NCBI GenBank assembly: GCA_047528285.1
Contig: CP180022.1
Coordinates: 992,001 to 1,056,000, forward strand
DNA from: G047528285 sp047528285
Lineage (GTDB): Bacteria; Pseudomonadota; Gammaproteobacteria; Enterobacterales; Enterobacteriaceae
Length of the DNA stretch: 64,000 bases
Reading direction: 5' to 3'
This document shows, piece after piece, positions 10,571 to 20,495 of this stretch. Under the pieces are notes generated by a model that searched no databases, was not told the DNA's origin, and worked only from the letters and a program-made list of their open reading frames with translations. The stretch's first letter is position 1; each line of letters opens with the position of its first letter. The translations under genes and the position numbers were made by a program.

Positions 10571-11530
10571 AAGGGCATTTGAAGAAACAATCAGATTAAT
10601 AATCTTATTTCAATATTTAATTTTTATGATAAATAAAAAGTTTAGAATCATTAATTATGGTTTGGTTTGCTGGAGATAAAAACCTTAAAGGTAGGGTGAT
10701 TCTCTTAACGGTATGGATTGAATCCAATAGCTATTATATGATGTATAGATAGAAAACTCCTTTTAATATGTCTGATATACCCATGACTATTACATTTTTT
10801 AGTAATGTAGCCACATTTCAATATCATTGATAAAAATATATATTTTTATAACTTTTTGGGAAGTTATTGCTGAATTTTTCACTGATTTTCCATCACATGA
10901 AATATAATTCGAAACGTTCTTTGAAATGAGAACGATAGAAAGTTAGAGAGTGTATTAAAAAATTTTTATGTTTTGACGGATGGAGTGCCAAAATGTTTTA
11001 TAATAATATGCATTAAGTTTTTTTTAAAAATTATTGATGCGGCTTTTTACTATTTACTAATTCAATTTTTACCGTTTATTTAATTGTATTTGCGGGTAAC
11101 GCTAATGTTTATTTTTTGCTAAAATTCATAGCAATATCAATGATAATATGGATCTCGTTACATCAAAAATCACAATATTTAATCAATGGTATAAGCTTTT
11201 TTTAAAGAAGCTTACATCTAGATCCAAAGTGCGAAATTTTGGCTAGAAATATTCTCTCAGAGGTTAAACCAACCGATGAAAGCTGATCACAATATTCTTT
11301 TAAATGACTTTCAGAGTTCGCCTGGATTATATTATAGACGTGTATATACGTTTACTACTTTTAAATACAGTTGTATGAATTTTGCTTTGATTTTTTTCTC
11401 CTATTTTTTGCTCATTATCATATTTCTCCATCAATGCCTTTTAGGCGGGTCTATTTTCTACGTCAATTAAAATTGAATCTGAATCTTATTTAATGCATAA
11501 TCTTTAATAGATAATTTTCATACCAGATTC
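10571..11530. other. AT-rich region after lon; hupB and ppiD not found
   Basis: E. coli has hupB and ppiD here. No HU-like or PpiD-like reading was seen in any frame. A 64-codon open frame at 11276-11470 has an upstream GAGG and a hydrophobic C-terminal half, but it matches nothing I know and I do not call it a gene. Confidence 0.5.
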
Positions 11531-11531
11531 A

Positions 11532-12590
11532 GGTTTTAAATAAATAAAAATTTAATTTTTTTGAATCAGATTATTAATCTCATTTTCTTTCACGAAAAAG
11601 AAAAATTATTTAAAATACCCCACACGTTTAGTACTCTCACTTGAAGTAAAGGAGTTCTCTGAACGTGTAGCTTTGGTTAAATTAGCCATTGTTGGATAGA
11701 CGAAAAAAGTATATTGTGAATGTCTTAGTTAATCATGCCATGAAGTATACAGGGTTATTTATGACGGTGTATTTGTAATGCACCATGTTTTTGTATGGTT
11801 TTTGATTTCTATGTTTTTTTTCTTAATTGTCGAATTTACGGAAGGAGTATTACTGCATTATTTAGATCCTATTCTATTTATTAGAAAAATTAAAAATAGT
11901 AAGGGTTAGCATTGAAAATCAACACATCATGAAATGATTCATGGGTTAATAGGTAGATCAGCCTTAATATTTTTAGTGAAAGCGAATGGAAATACCGGCG
12001 AATCATGGTACAAATGAAATATATAGTATGTTATCAGCACTATCCAAGTAGCGTGTTTCATAAAATTATTTATGGCCATTTATTTCTAAGTGGTAGCAAT
12101 AAAGTATAGGCTTTATTTATATTGAATAAACTGAAGATACACAGAAAAATAAAAGAAGTGTTAGTTGATGGAATGACAATGTATATTTACTGTGATGTAG
12201 ATCTCTCTGCTAAGTAAAGATATCAATTTTCTGTTACTTCCTCGGCGCGATAAGGAAGTTCGATATGGGAAGACCCCAATACTATGAACGTGTAATCACG
12301 TTGTTATAGATTACGCTCTACGTAATAATCACGTCTCTTTTGGAAAAAAGAAATGGATTATCACTGATGTTAATGGATCTAATAAAAACCTAAACGAGGT
12401 TAAGTGGTAAGAAGAAGTTTTTCTTGATAAAAATAATCGAGATTATAGAAAAATCGTAGGATAAATAGAATATTGGCATATCTAATATTAACAAAAAAGT
12501 CACCTCCTTATTTAAGGAATATATTGAATTACAATAATTGGATGATTATCATTTTTATTTCAATATAGCAGACGTATCCAATCTCAAAAA
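11532..12590 (+). mobile_element. decayed IS903-group (IS5 family) element, copy 1
   Basis: No open frame survives, but plus-strand readings in shifting frames follow the IS903 transposase in order. IFSESEWKYR at about 11967 corresponds to IFGEGEWKVR, and DGMTMYIYCDVDLSAK at about 12168 corresponds to DGAYDTRYCHDALLRK, which holds the second catalytic Asp. PRRDKEVRYGK near 12245 corresponds to PPRSGAQYWPA. An earlier stretch at about 11664 resembles the LTVWLDE region. The left end is guessed from a weak inverted-repeat match at 11532; the right end is estimated from element length. Confidence 0.7.
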
Positions 12591-12599
12591 TAATCATCT

Positions 12600-13895
12600 C
12601 ATATCATCAAATAACGCATTTGTGCCATAAAATATCCCTATTTCAATATTTTATGATGCATGCATATAGGAAAAATTTCAATTATTCATCTTTTTAAACT
12701 CTCAATTTAACCAATTGAGAAGTTATAGATATCGATAAATAAGAATGTCTCTAATAATGTATGTTTATTACCAAAAATCCTGTTAAGTGAAAATAAACAA
12801 AATTTATTGGTAAATTTCTTGTGATTACCAACAATTTTTGTTGTGATTATATATCATTAATAATGAATGAAATGTTGTCATACAAATAGTATAACAAATA
12901 AAATTTTTGTTATTTATTCTTATGATATTAAAGACGATGAGGTTGGATATAATCGCATTCTATATCAGGTGTTAAATGTTATATCTGTAACTACGTTTGA
13001 AAGCGTTTCCGAGTCATTTATCTCTTTATAAGAAATAAATAAAACAAATAAACACATAAGAATGCTATCGATACGGCAATAAATATACTCATGGCAACTT
13101 AGGTGGTACTGTATGATTAGATGGGAGATAAGCCTGAATATTGTGTGCAGATGTGTTTATAAAATAAAGCTAAGCAGATTTCGAATAGCATGATGTTTAA
13201 TATTGAGATCGTTATCTATTTTTTTTAATAGATTCAAATCATACTTATCATTAAATTTTTCTATATAAAATTTCTTTGTTATAAGTAGTCCACTGTTTTC
13301 TGTCCTGATAAATTAGGGTAAAGGTCAACCGGCGAAGGTTGAAGGGCCCCTGTTCGTATAAACTGTTGTGCAATCTTTGCTTATTTCAGTCATAACTTTC
13401 GCCAATCCTTTTTTAATACGGTGATTGTATCAGTTTCTGTACTTAATTAATTACTCTTTTCCATAAAACTTTGTATTCAGTTTCTTAAAAATCCTTACTA
13501 CGCTAGGTTTTCTAGCGGAAGTGGCTGTTTGAAGCGACGGCTATCAGAAATAATACATCACCGGTGTTTAGTGAGCATACATTTTCACACGAAATGTTCG
13601 CCGAGCGAGAAATTATGTGAAAAAGTAACGGTTAATAGTGTGCGGAAGTGGATGGTAGCGATCTGCTATTTTTCCTTATTTTATTTGCTATAAATCACCT
13701 GTAATTTATCAACTTTTAGCTTAGAGTTATTATGAGGTCTATAAAGAGAGAAAGTTATGTTATGCGAAGTACTTTTAATCGGATAATCTACTTCAGGTAC
13801 TGCCTATATAAAGGATTTATAGATGTTAGAAGGGGGAATGCAGAGATGCTCGTTTTTGGTAAATAAGATAGGAATAGAATAGAGGATTTTAACCG
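12600..13895. other. AT-rich region upstream of mrcB, nothing recognised
   Basis: hrpB, the E. coli neighbour of mrcB, is not recognisable. A GC-richer patch at about 13310-13370 (around GGTCAACCGGCGAAGGTTG) and a short 6-bp perfect stem at 13501-13517 (CGCTAG / CTAGCG) stand out, without an assignable role. Confidence 0.4.
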
Positions 13896-13922
13896 GTTTT
13901 GTACTATGGAGATTTATTTACG

Positions 13923-16403
13923 ATGTTTTGTGATAACCGTCATCTTTCAAGGCTTATGTATCGTTCTGTCTGCAGGATAATATACGCTGGCAGAATGATG
14001 ATAAAGAGGAGGTGTCTTGATATACCGAGTAAGTTAAAACAAGGGATCATATCGCGAAAAAAACATCGAAAGCTACTAAACTGGATTATTTATCTCGTAC
14101 TTCTGTTTTCCGTTATAATTATCTATGGAGTATATATAGATGCGCAGGTTCGCCATCGTATCAATGGAAAAGTTTGGCAACTTCCGGCGGCGGTCTATGG
14201 TCGTATGGTAAATCTTGAACCTGGGATGTCTTACAATTGTCGAAGCATGGCATCTTTGTTGGAAAGTATGCAGTACCGTAAAGTTTCAAGTATTACCCAG
14301 CCAGGCGAATTTACTGCCTGTAGCAACTGCATTGAAGTACTGCGCAGGCCGTTTTATTTTCCAGATGGACAAGAAGATCAAATCTATGCTCGTATGACGT
14401 TTGCTAAAAATCAGCTTATTGAGATCAAAAACCTGGATACAGATCGAAATTTTGGATTTTTTCGTCTTGATCCGAAGTTAATAACCATGTTGCAGTCACC
14501 CAAAGGTGAACAGCGGTTGTTTGTACCACGCGCTGGGTTTCCAGATTTGTTAATGGATATCTTAATAGCCATTGAAGATCGGCATTTCTACGATCATGAT
14601 GGTATTAGCCTTTCCTCTATTTTTCGCGCTTTTCTGGCAAATATCACCGCTAGGCGTGCGGTGCAGGGTGGTAGTACGTTGACGCAGCAGCTAGTGAAAA
14701 ATCTGTTTTTAAGCAACGAACGATCGTTGTGGCGTAAGATTAATGAAGCCTATATAGCTTTGATTCTTGATTACCGCTACAGCAAAAATCGTATTTTGGA
14801 ATTATATCTAAACGAGGTATATCTTGGCCAAAATGGTAACGATCAAATTCGAGGTTTTCCCCTAGCGAGCCTGTATTATTTTGATCGTCCGGTGGATGAA
14901 CTTAGTCTCGATCAGCAGGCAATGCTGGTGGGTATGGTAAAAGGGGCATCGTTATATAATCCTAGACGCAATTTTTCTCTAGTGCTGGAGCGTCGTAATT
15001 TAGTTCTTAAGTTATTGGAAAATAAGCGGATAATAAATTCAGATCTGTATACTATTCTTAGTGCCCGTCCGCTTGGCGTACATCCGCGTGGAGGCATATT
15101 AACACCACAGCCGGCCTTTATGCAGATGGTTCGCGAAGAGTTACAAAGTAAAGTTGGCGATAAAATAACCAATCTGTCTGGTGTAAAGATTTTTACTACC
15201 CTAGATCCTCTTTCGCAAGATGCGGCGGAAAAAGCGGTAGAGGTAGGAATCTCATCTTTGAGATCCAGGCGCGGCGTTAAGGATCTAGAGGTTGCTATAG
15301 TGGTCGTTGATCGATTTAGCGGCGAAGTACGAGCTATGCTTGGCGGATCAAATCCGCAGTTTGCCGGTTTCAATCGCGCGATGCAAGCGCGACGTTCGGT
15401 GGGTTCATTGGCAAAACCTGCCACCTATTTGACTGCACTTAGCGAACCTGATAAATATCGTCTTAACACCTGGATTTCTGATGAAGCAATTACTCTTAAG
15501 CAACCAAATGAGAGCTTGTGGTCTCCACAAAACTATGATCGACAATTTCGTGGTAAGGTTATGTTGTTGGATGCATTGATAAATTCTCTAAATGTTCCTA
15601 CTGTTAATCTTGGCCTATCGGTGGGGCTTGATCGTATTACCGAAACGTTAATGAAATTAGGAATACCCTCCTCGGTACTTCATCCTGTTCCATCAATGCT
15701 ACTTGGGGCTATCAGCTTGACGCCAATAGAAGTAGCGCAGGAGTTCCAAACTATCGCTAGTGGTGGTAATCATGCAACGCTGTCAGCGGTGAGATCGGTG
15801 ATAGGACAAGATGGAATTTTATTATATCATAGTTTCCCCCAGGCAGAAAGGGTCGTGCCTGCTCAGGCAGCTTATTTGACATTGTATGCCATGCAACAGG
15901 TAGCAGCATGTGGAACATCACGTTCGCTGTCACTGCAATTCCCGTCTACTCATCTAGCGGCGAAAACCGGGACTACTAATGATTTGCGTGATAGCTGGTT
16001 TGCCGGCATTGATGGAAAAGAGGTCTCGATTACCTGGGTCGGCCGTGATAATAATGGTCCTGCTAAGTTAACGGGTGCAAACGGGGCGTTAACGATATAT
16101 CGCCTTTATCTGGAGCAACAGGCGCCCATGACGCTGAATTTGATTATTCCTGAAGAAATTAGCCTGATATCTATTGATTTTGCTGGTAATTTTGTTTGCA
16201 ATGGAAGCCAAGTGATGCGAACATTGCCTGTATGGACTAGTGATCCACAGTCCTTGTGTCAGCTTGTCCAGGCAAAGGAGATACAACAGGAATCTAATAA
16301 TCTCACTTCACCGACAGGTGATCAGGTACAGCAAGTTGCCCTGCCGAAAAATGATAGTAAAAGTGGTCTACTTAATTGGATTCATGGAATATTCAGTAAA
16401 TAA
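13923..16403 (+). CDS. mrcB: penicillin-binding protein 1b (glycosyltransferase/transpeptidase)
   Basis: A bifunctional class A PBP that polymerises lipid II and cross-links the glycan strands of peptidoglycan at the inner membrane. A short basic cytoplasmic tail and one membrane segment (around LNWIIYLVLLFSVIIIYGVY) come first, then the UB2H region starting GKVWQLPAAVYGRM. Next is the glycosyltransferase domain with catalytic Glu in AIEDRHFYDHDG and the GGSTLTQQLVKNLFL motif. The transpeptidase domain follows, with SLAK in RRSVGSLAKPATY, SLN, and KTGTTND. The start is uncertain: the frame opens with a TTG at 13899, the first ATG is 13923, and paired ATGs at 13995/13998 are closest to the E. 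coli short-form start. No convincing ribosome-binding site decides it. The acidic E. coli N-terminal tail is absent. Confidence 0.95.
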   Translation: MFCDNRHLSRLMYRSVCRIIYAGRMMIKRRCLDIPSKLKQGIISRKKHRKLLNWIIYLVLLFSVIIIYGVYIDAQVRHRINGKVWQLPAAVYGRMVNLEPGMSYNCRSMASLLESMQYRKVSSITQPGEFTACSNCIEVLRRPFYFPDGQEDQIYARMTFAKNQLIEIKNLDTDRNFGFFRLDPKLITMLQSPKGEQRLFVPRAGFPDLLMDILIAIEDRHFYDHDGISLSSIFRAFLANITARRAVQGGSTLTQQLVKNLFLSNERSLWRKINEAYIALILDYRYSKNRILELYLNEVYLGQNGNDQIRGFPLASLYYFDRPVDELSLDQQAMLVGMVKGASLYNPRRNFSLVLERRNLVLKLLENKRIINSDLYTILSARPLGVHPRGGILTPQPAFMQMVREELQSKVGDKITNLSGVKIFTTLDPLSQDAAEKAVEVGISSLRSRRGVKDLEVAIVVVDRFSGEVRAMLGGSNPQFAGFNRAMQARRSVGSLAKPATYLTALSEPDKYRLNTWISDEAITLKQPNESLWSPQNYDRQFRGKVMLLDALINSLNVPTVNLGLSVGLDRITETLMKLGIPSSVLHPVPSMLLGAISLTPIEVAQEFQTIASGGNHATLSAVRSVIGQDGILLYHSFPQAERVVPAQAAYLTLYAMQQVAACGTSRSLSLQFPSTHLAAKTGTTNDLRDSWFAGIDGKEVSITWVGRDNNGPAKLTGANGALTIYRLYLEQQAPMTLNLIIPEEISLISIDFAGNFVCNGSQVMRTLPVWTSDPQSLCQLVQAKEIQQESNNLTSPTGDQVQQVALPKNDSKSGLLNWIHGIFSK

Positions 16404-16584
16404 GATAATAATTTTCTTACTAACTTTAAGGCATGTAATCCCATGTTTATATATTGAGAGTAATATTAATTGCTGTTATGTTGGTCTAGTTTTTTAAATA
16501 TATTTTATATAACAGTGTTAAATATTCACAGGAATTTATTCAAGTTAAAAAATACTATTTTCATAAGTTTTCTGGCTCTTAGGC

Positions 16585-16605
16585 GCTTTTGCTTTCAGCA
16601 AAAGC
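16585..16605. terminator. perfect hairpin downstream of mrcB
   Basis: GCTTTTGCT (16585-16593) and AGCAAAAGC (16597-16605) form a 9-bp perfect stem with a 3-base loop, 180 bases after the mrcB stop. It could end mrcB transcription, but no T-run follows it on the plus strand, so it is at best a weak or processed terminator. Confidence 0.4.
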
Positions 16606-16788
16606 TGATCACTCGGTGTACCAAAAACCCGCAGTGGCTTTTTATCTTAAATTGAATTATATCTAAATTTGTTAATGATCTATTTTCTTATAGTTTTTTA
16701 ATTGACTATGGGATAGATCGATGTTATATGCTCTTTTTGTGGTAAGTGGTATCCGAAGTTGTACAGAATAGCAATTCTGTATGGTATT

Positions 16789-17813
16789 ATATTTTTTAAA
16801 TTAATTAGTATTTATGATGCTTTCGCTTCCGCAGTGCGAATTATTAGGCAATGCGGATGTTATTTTCTAATTTCCTAATAAGGAAGTTCTGTTATGTGTT
16901 TTGAGCATAGCAAAAGATTTTCCTATTTGTGCAATTTAATCACACAGACAAAGATAACAACTCAGAATTTTTCTAAATCGAAATATGAATATTTTAGCCA
17001 TTGCTTACTGTAATAAATTCACTTTTCAAAAATATTCTAATTACTAATTTAGGCGCTGATTTTCAACCGAATTCGTATGTTCATAGTGTGGAATTCAGTT
17101 AATATCGTACCTCATTTTTCAATGAGATCAGTTGTTTTATTCTGTTCCTTGGAGGAATTTTATAACAGGAAATTTCTTGGTATGATAAGTGATATTAGTT
17201 GATGGTTATTTACTTTTTTATTGATTGCTGTTTATTAAATCAAATACCGCCTGTATACTATAGACAGCGTTACTGAGCGGGAAAAATTGTTAAAGATAAT
17301 TTAATGTGCCGCTAGCGCGAAATGCCCCATACACAGTATGGGGCATTTGATATTTTCGATTTGCTTTCAAGGAAATTTTTAATTCTCTGATATCAATAAT
17401 CTAATTGGATATTTAACCGTGGGTTAGCGTTTTTATGCTGATATTAATTATTTTTACTTATTCGCCTAAATAGCTAAGATGTTTGGAGCTACCTTTGTTG
17501 TGTGCGCTTCTATTGATTTAAAAATCGAGTTAAGAAAGCTCTCTTAGGCTCAGATAGAAAAGTTAAATACATGCGCGGGTTTATTAATAATATGAAGAAG
17601 GTAATATTGCTATCTTGAAACGGCAGGCTGATAGCGGTCAAAAATTTTCTCTTTGGTTTATGCAAGAAAGTTTAACTTCACTTAGGGATACTTTTAGTGA
17701 AAACATGTGCTGTTTAACGGGTTTTATTGTTACTAGAAATTTAGCGGGTTTTAACTTTGGCTTTCTGATGGAATTCTAAAGTTGATATAATAGTATTTAT
17801 CTTATCTAAAGAT
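16789..17813 (-). mobile_element. decayed IS903-group element, copy 2 (nearly full length)
   Basis: On the minus strand the decayed transposase reads in order. YLSLRELS corresponds to NLSLRALQ, and FLNSIFKSIE (about 17535) corresponds to FVDSIFKLMG. NISIKTLTHG (about 17430) corresponds to DISIKTPTRG, followed by IIDIRELKI for VIDGTGLKI. Near the end MLKTHNRTSLLG corresponds to MVKALNRITLLG, and NNIRIA plus stop at 16844 corresponds to the family C-terminus. The right inverted repeat is recognisable at 16789-16808 (about 13 of 20 bases against the IS903 end); the left end near 17813 is weaker. A 13-bp palindrome at 17320-17348 interrupts the coding region. Confidence 0.82.
17320..17348. repeat. 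13-bp perfect palindrome inside IS903 copy 2
   Basis: AAATGCCCCATAC (17320-17332) pairs perfectly with GTATGGGGCATTT (17336-17348) around a 3-base loop. It is the strongest hairpin in the region. One arm coincides with the place where the IS903 transposase has its HGA codons (CATGGGGCA), so the other arm looks like a local inverted copy. Only a loose T-rich stretch follows, so a terminator role is possible but unproved. Confidence 0.6.
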
Positions 17814-18031
17814 GACCTAAAATTAGATGTACTACAATTCTTATCTGGAGATAAAATTTCAACATTTTCAATTGATGTAAAATACTTTTTAATAAAAAAA
17901 TGAAGTATTTCCGTTTTATATATTGTTATTTTATCCAGTATTGTGTAAATAAAAGAAACAATGAATAAACATGCCTTATTTATTTTTAAATAAGATGGCG
18001 TTAATCAAGTAAAATAACAGGAGCTAAAGAT

Positions 18032-18709
18032 ATGCAATCTGAAGAGAAACTTCTGATAGAGAGATTATTTCAACGAATAAAAAAAGTGGAACAAAGCGCT
18101 GGGTCTCGGAATGCTGAGGCGGAACGACAGATTCAAAGATTTATTCAGCAACAGCCTATTGCGCCTTACTATATGGTGCAGGCGATCTTAATGCAGGAGG
18201 CGGCACTAACCCGCATGCATCATCAAATTCAGCAACTAAAAAATGAAATTTCTCAGTTGCAGGCGATTCAGAAACACAGCAACGGCGGATTTTTCAGCAG
18301 TTTATTTGGGAGTGGTCGTTCCAAGCAATTGTCACAACCACAATTAGAGACCCGACCATCTAACCATAATGGTTATTTGCAGTCTTCTTCTAACATATCA
18401 CGGGGCGGCAGTTTCATGTCAGGGGCATTGCAGAGTGCGGTTGGTGTAGCGGGCGGTGTGATGTTGGGGAATATGTTAAACAATATGTTTCACCATAGTT
18501 CTTCTGAAGAGATAGCGAATATTATTGATAATTCTACTGCGCCAATTGCAAGTGAAAGTGATTCGTTGCTAAATCAAAACTTTGATGCGGGTAATCTGGA
18601 GACATTTAATCACATATCTGAAGGACATTTTCTTGATCAAAATGATCCATTATCTAATAATGAATTTTGTGCCGATGATTTTAGCAATAGTGATGATGAA
18701 TTTATTTGA
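18032..18709 (+). CDS. DUF2076 (COG3416) family protein
   Basis: A 225-residue protein. The N-terminal half begins MQSEEKLLIERLFQRIKK and contains QQPIAPYYMVQAILMQEAAL, the signature of the DUF2076 family found in many Enterobacterales; a predicted coiled-coil (about 65-95) follows. The centre has a Gly-rich segment, GGSFMSGALQSAVGVAGGVM, that may be a small membrane-associating stretch. The C-terminus is strongly acidic (ending NSDDEFI). The biochemical role is unknown; envelope or periplasmic association has been suggested for the family. The start is preceded by ACAGGAGCTAAAGAT, a good ribosome-binding site. It is a single-gene unit between an IS903 remnant and an AT-rich stretch. Confidence 0.85.
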   Translation: MQSEEKLLIERLFQRIKKVEQSAGSRNAEAERQIQRFIQQQPIAPYYMVQAILMQEAALTRMHHQIQQLKNEISQLQAIQKHSNGGFFSSLFGSGRSKQLSQPQLETRPSNHNGYLQSSSNISRGGSFMSGALQSAVGVAGGVMLGNMLNNMFHHSSSEEIANIIDNSTAPIASESDSLLNQNFDAGNLETFNHISEGHFLDQNDPLSNNEFCADDFSNSDDEFI

Positions 18710-19330
18710 AATATAAATTCTCAAGAGATGCGAATGCAGTTTGAAAGAGGATATGCATTGATAAAATATAAATATTCCACCTTTATCATTGAACATAAAA
18801 CAGAAACGATGGCGACATCTAGTAGTAGGAAATAAATTCCTTTTTGAAAAAAAGGAAGTACCGATCCAATATGATTAAGCACTCAGATTGAGTGCCTTCA
18901 AAACTACTATATAATTCATAGGTAGATAAGAAATTTATTAAAATCAACTTGTTCCGGGAAACATTAATAATTACTTTGATTACGTTTTATCAGGAGGATT
19001 TGAACATAGGATCATACAAACTTCTTAAAGTAGAAATATGTTTATACAGTTGTTCACAGAAAAGAATAATAGATTTTAGTAAAAAGAAAACATGAAACGA
19101 GATTGTAATTTATAGTCTAGAAATTTTTTAAACTGCGTTATATGAAGGTAACGACAGATAACAATTTACATGATTAATTAAATACTTAAGTAATAGAAAA
19201 TAAACTAATCATATGCACTGAGAAAAATGTAAATGACAGCATTAAAAGGTTAAACCGCAATCTGATATTAATTTTTGATGCATTATTAATGAATATAGTA
19301 TTTTTATATAAAAAGATATGGGATAAATCA
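18710..19330. other. AT-rich intergenic region, nothing recognised
   Basis: No family-like reading on either strand. It separates the DUF2076 gene from the small ORF pair. Confidence 0.5.
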
Positions 19331-19600
19331 ATGATTGAAAATAAAAAAGAAGTAACAGTACTTAATTTTCAAAAAAATATTGAAGAAATAAAAATACAGC
19401 TGAAAGAAGTTAAATGTTATATTAAGCGTGTAAAGATGTTATCTTTTGCACTTCTACTTGTGATTTTAATATTTAATGTTATATTCGTGTGTTTGGTTGG
19501 ATCGATAAAACATAATTTTGAAGATAAATTTAAATTAATTACTACAGAGTATAACAAGGTAAAAGTTTTAGAAAATAAAATTAAAAAATTTCTTTATTAG
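19331..19600 (+). CDS. hypothetical small membrane protein with coiled-coil flanks
   Basis: An 89-residue frame (the frame is open from an ATG at 19289, but 19331 has the better upstream GGGAT). The N-terminal part alternates Glu/Lys with hydrophobic residues (NFQKNIEEIKIQLKEVK) in a coiled-coil-like pattern. Residues about 36-58 form a hydrophobic span (MLSFALLLVILIFNVIF). A second charged, amphipathic stretch ends LENKIKKFLY. The organised single-pass pattern argues against a purely random frame, but base composition alone favours Lys/Ile/Phe here. I recognise no family. It could be a symbiont-specific small protein or a remnant. Confidence 0.35.
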   Translation: MIENKKEVTVLNFQKNIEEIKIQLKEVKCYIKRVKMLSFALLLVILIFNVIFVCLVGSIKHNFEDKFKLITTEYNKVKVLENKIKKFLY

Positions 19601-19619
19601 AAAGAAGTAATATCATTAT

Positions 19620-19868
19620 GTGGTATGTAATACCAAGTATTACGACATTCATGAATATTTTTATAAAATGATGTTTGTAATTATATTTTTTATTCTAGAT
19701 ATTCTATATTTTTTAAAAGTTAATAACTATGCCTATGATAATATCATTATACAGATATACAGTAGTATATTTTTCTTTGAAAGAATTCCACGCTTTATTT
19801 TGTTATCGAGAAAGAGTGCAATTGAGAAAATAGATAGGATTTTATTCATAAGATGGAATCTCGAATGA
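19620..19868 (+). CDS. hypothetical hydrophobic ORF, possibly partner of the preceding ORF
   Basis: An 82-codon frame beginning with GTG, with a strongly hydrophobic segment (MMFVIIFFILDILYF) and a basic C-terminal part (RFILLSRKSAIEKIDRILF). An ATG two bases earlier (19618) opens a different frame that stops after 17 codons, so the real start is unclear. It lies 19 bases after the previous ORF on the same strand. I recognise no family; the pair could be real small membrane proteins or debris of one older gene. Confidence 0.25.
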   Translation: MVCNTKYYDIHEYFYKMMFVIIFFILDILYFLKVNNYAYDNIIIQIYSSIFFFERIPRFILLSRKSAIEKIDRILFIRWNLE

Positions 19869-20495
19869 CTCTTGAGAGAAAATGATAAATTATATATATG
19901 TTGGGTATTTTAGTAAATTTTTTAAAGTAGAAGAATTGATAAAATGTTTTATTGAAGCCTATGTGATTAGGCTGTATTTTTAATAAACTTAATTTTTATA
20001 CAATATTGGTAATTAAAAAATAGATATTCTTGTTTTCTTTTATTTTGATAAAGATGCTGTATTTTTTTAAAATGTTAGTTTTGATTGTTAGACAAAACTA
20101 AACTTTAATTTTATAAATTTTATTGCAAATATTAGATAGAAACCTCCAGTATTACTTAATATCATTTATCAGAAAACAGTATGTTTATTATCCGAAAAAT
20201 TAAAAAACGCGATTATATTGGTCATATTCTTTATATCACTGAATTAAAAATTGAATGTAAGTTAGGTTGATTAGTTAAAAATTAATAAACAAGTATTAAA
20301 AATGTTGTATAAAATTCTATTTTTGATATAAGTTATATAGAATATTTTATATTAAAATATAACTTTTAACACAATATCTTAAATTTTTAAAGTATGATAG
20401 GGGTGCTAAAAGAAAAATATAACTCTTAGCTCAATCTATATACCAATAAACCATAAAAGTAGGACATCTGTAGCCTTTATGAATCCTGAGTATCT
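19869..20495. other. very AT-rich region upstream of dusA, nothing recognised
   Basis: No gene-like reading. A clear promoter could not be picked because TATAAT-like strings are abundant by composition. Confidence 0.5.

Noticed and set aside
14912..15424. 170-codon open frame on the minus strand
   Set aside because: It lies fully inside mrcB in antisense; mrcB shows full-length homology, so this is a shadow frame.
17551..17575. 17-base exact match between 17.55 kb and 27.35 kb taken alone
   Set aside because: In an AT-rich 64-kb window a match of this length can occur by chance; only the colinear set of blocks and the protein-level match support homology.
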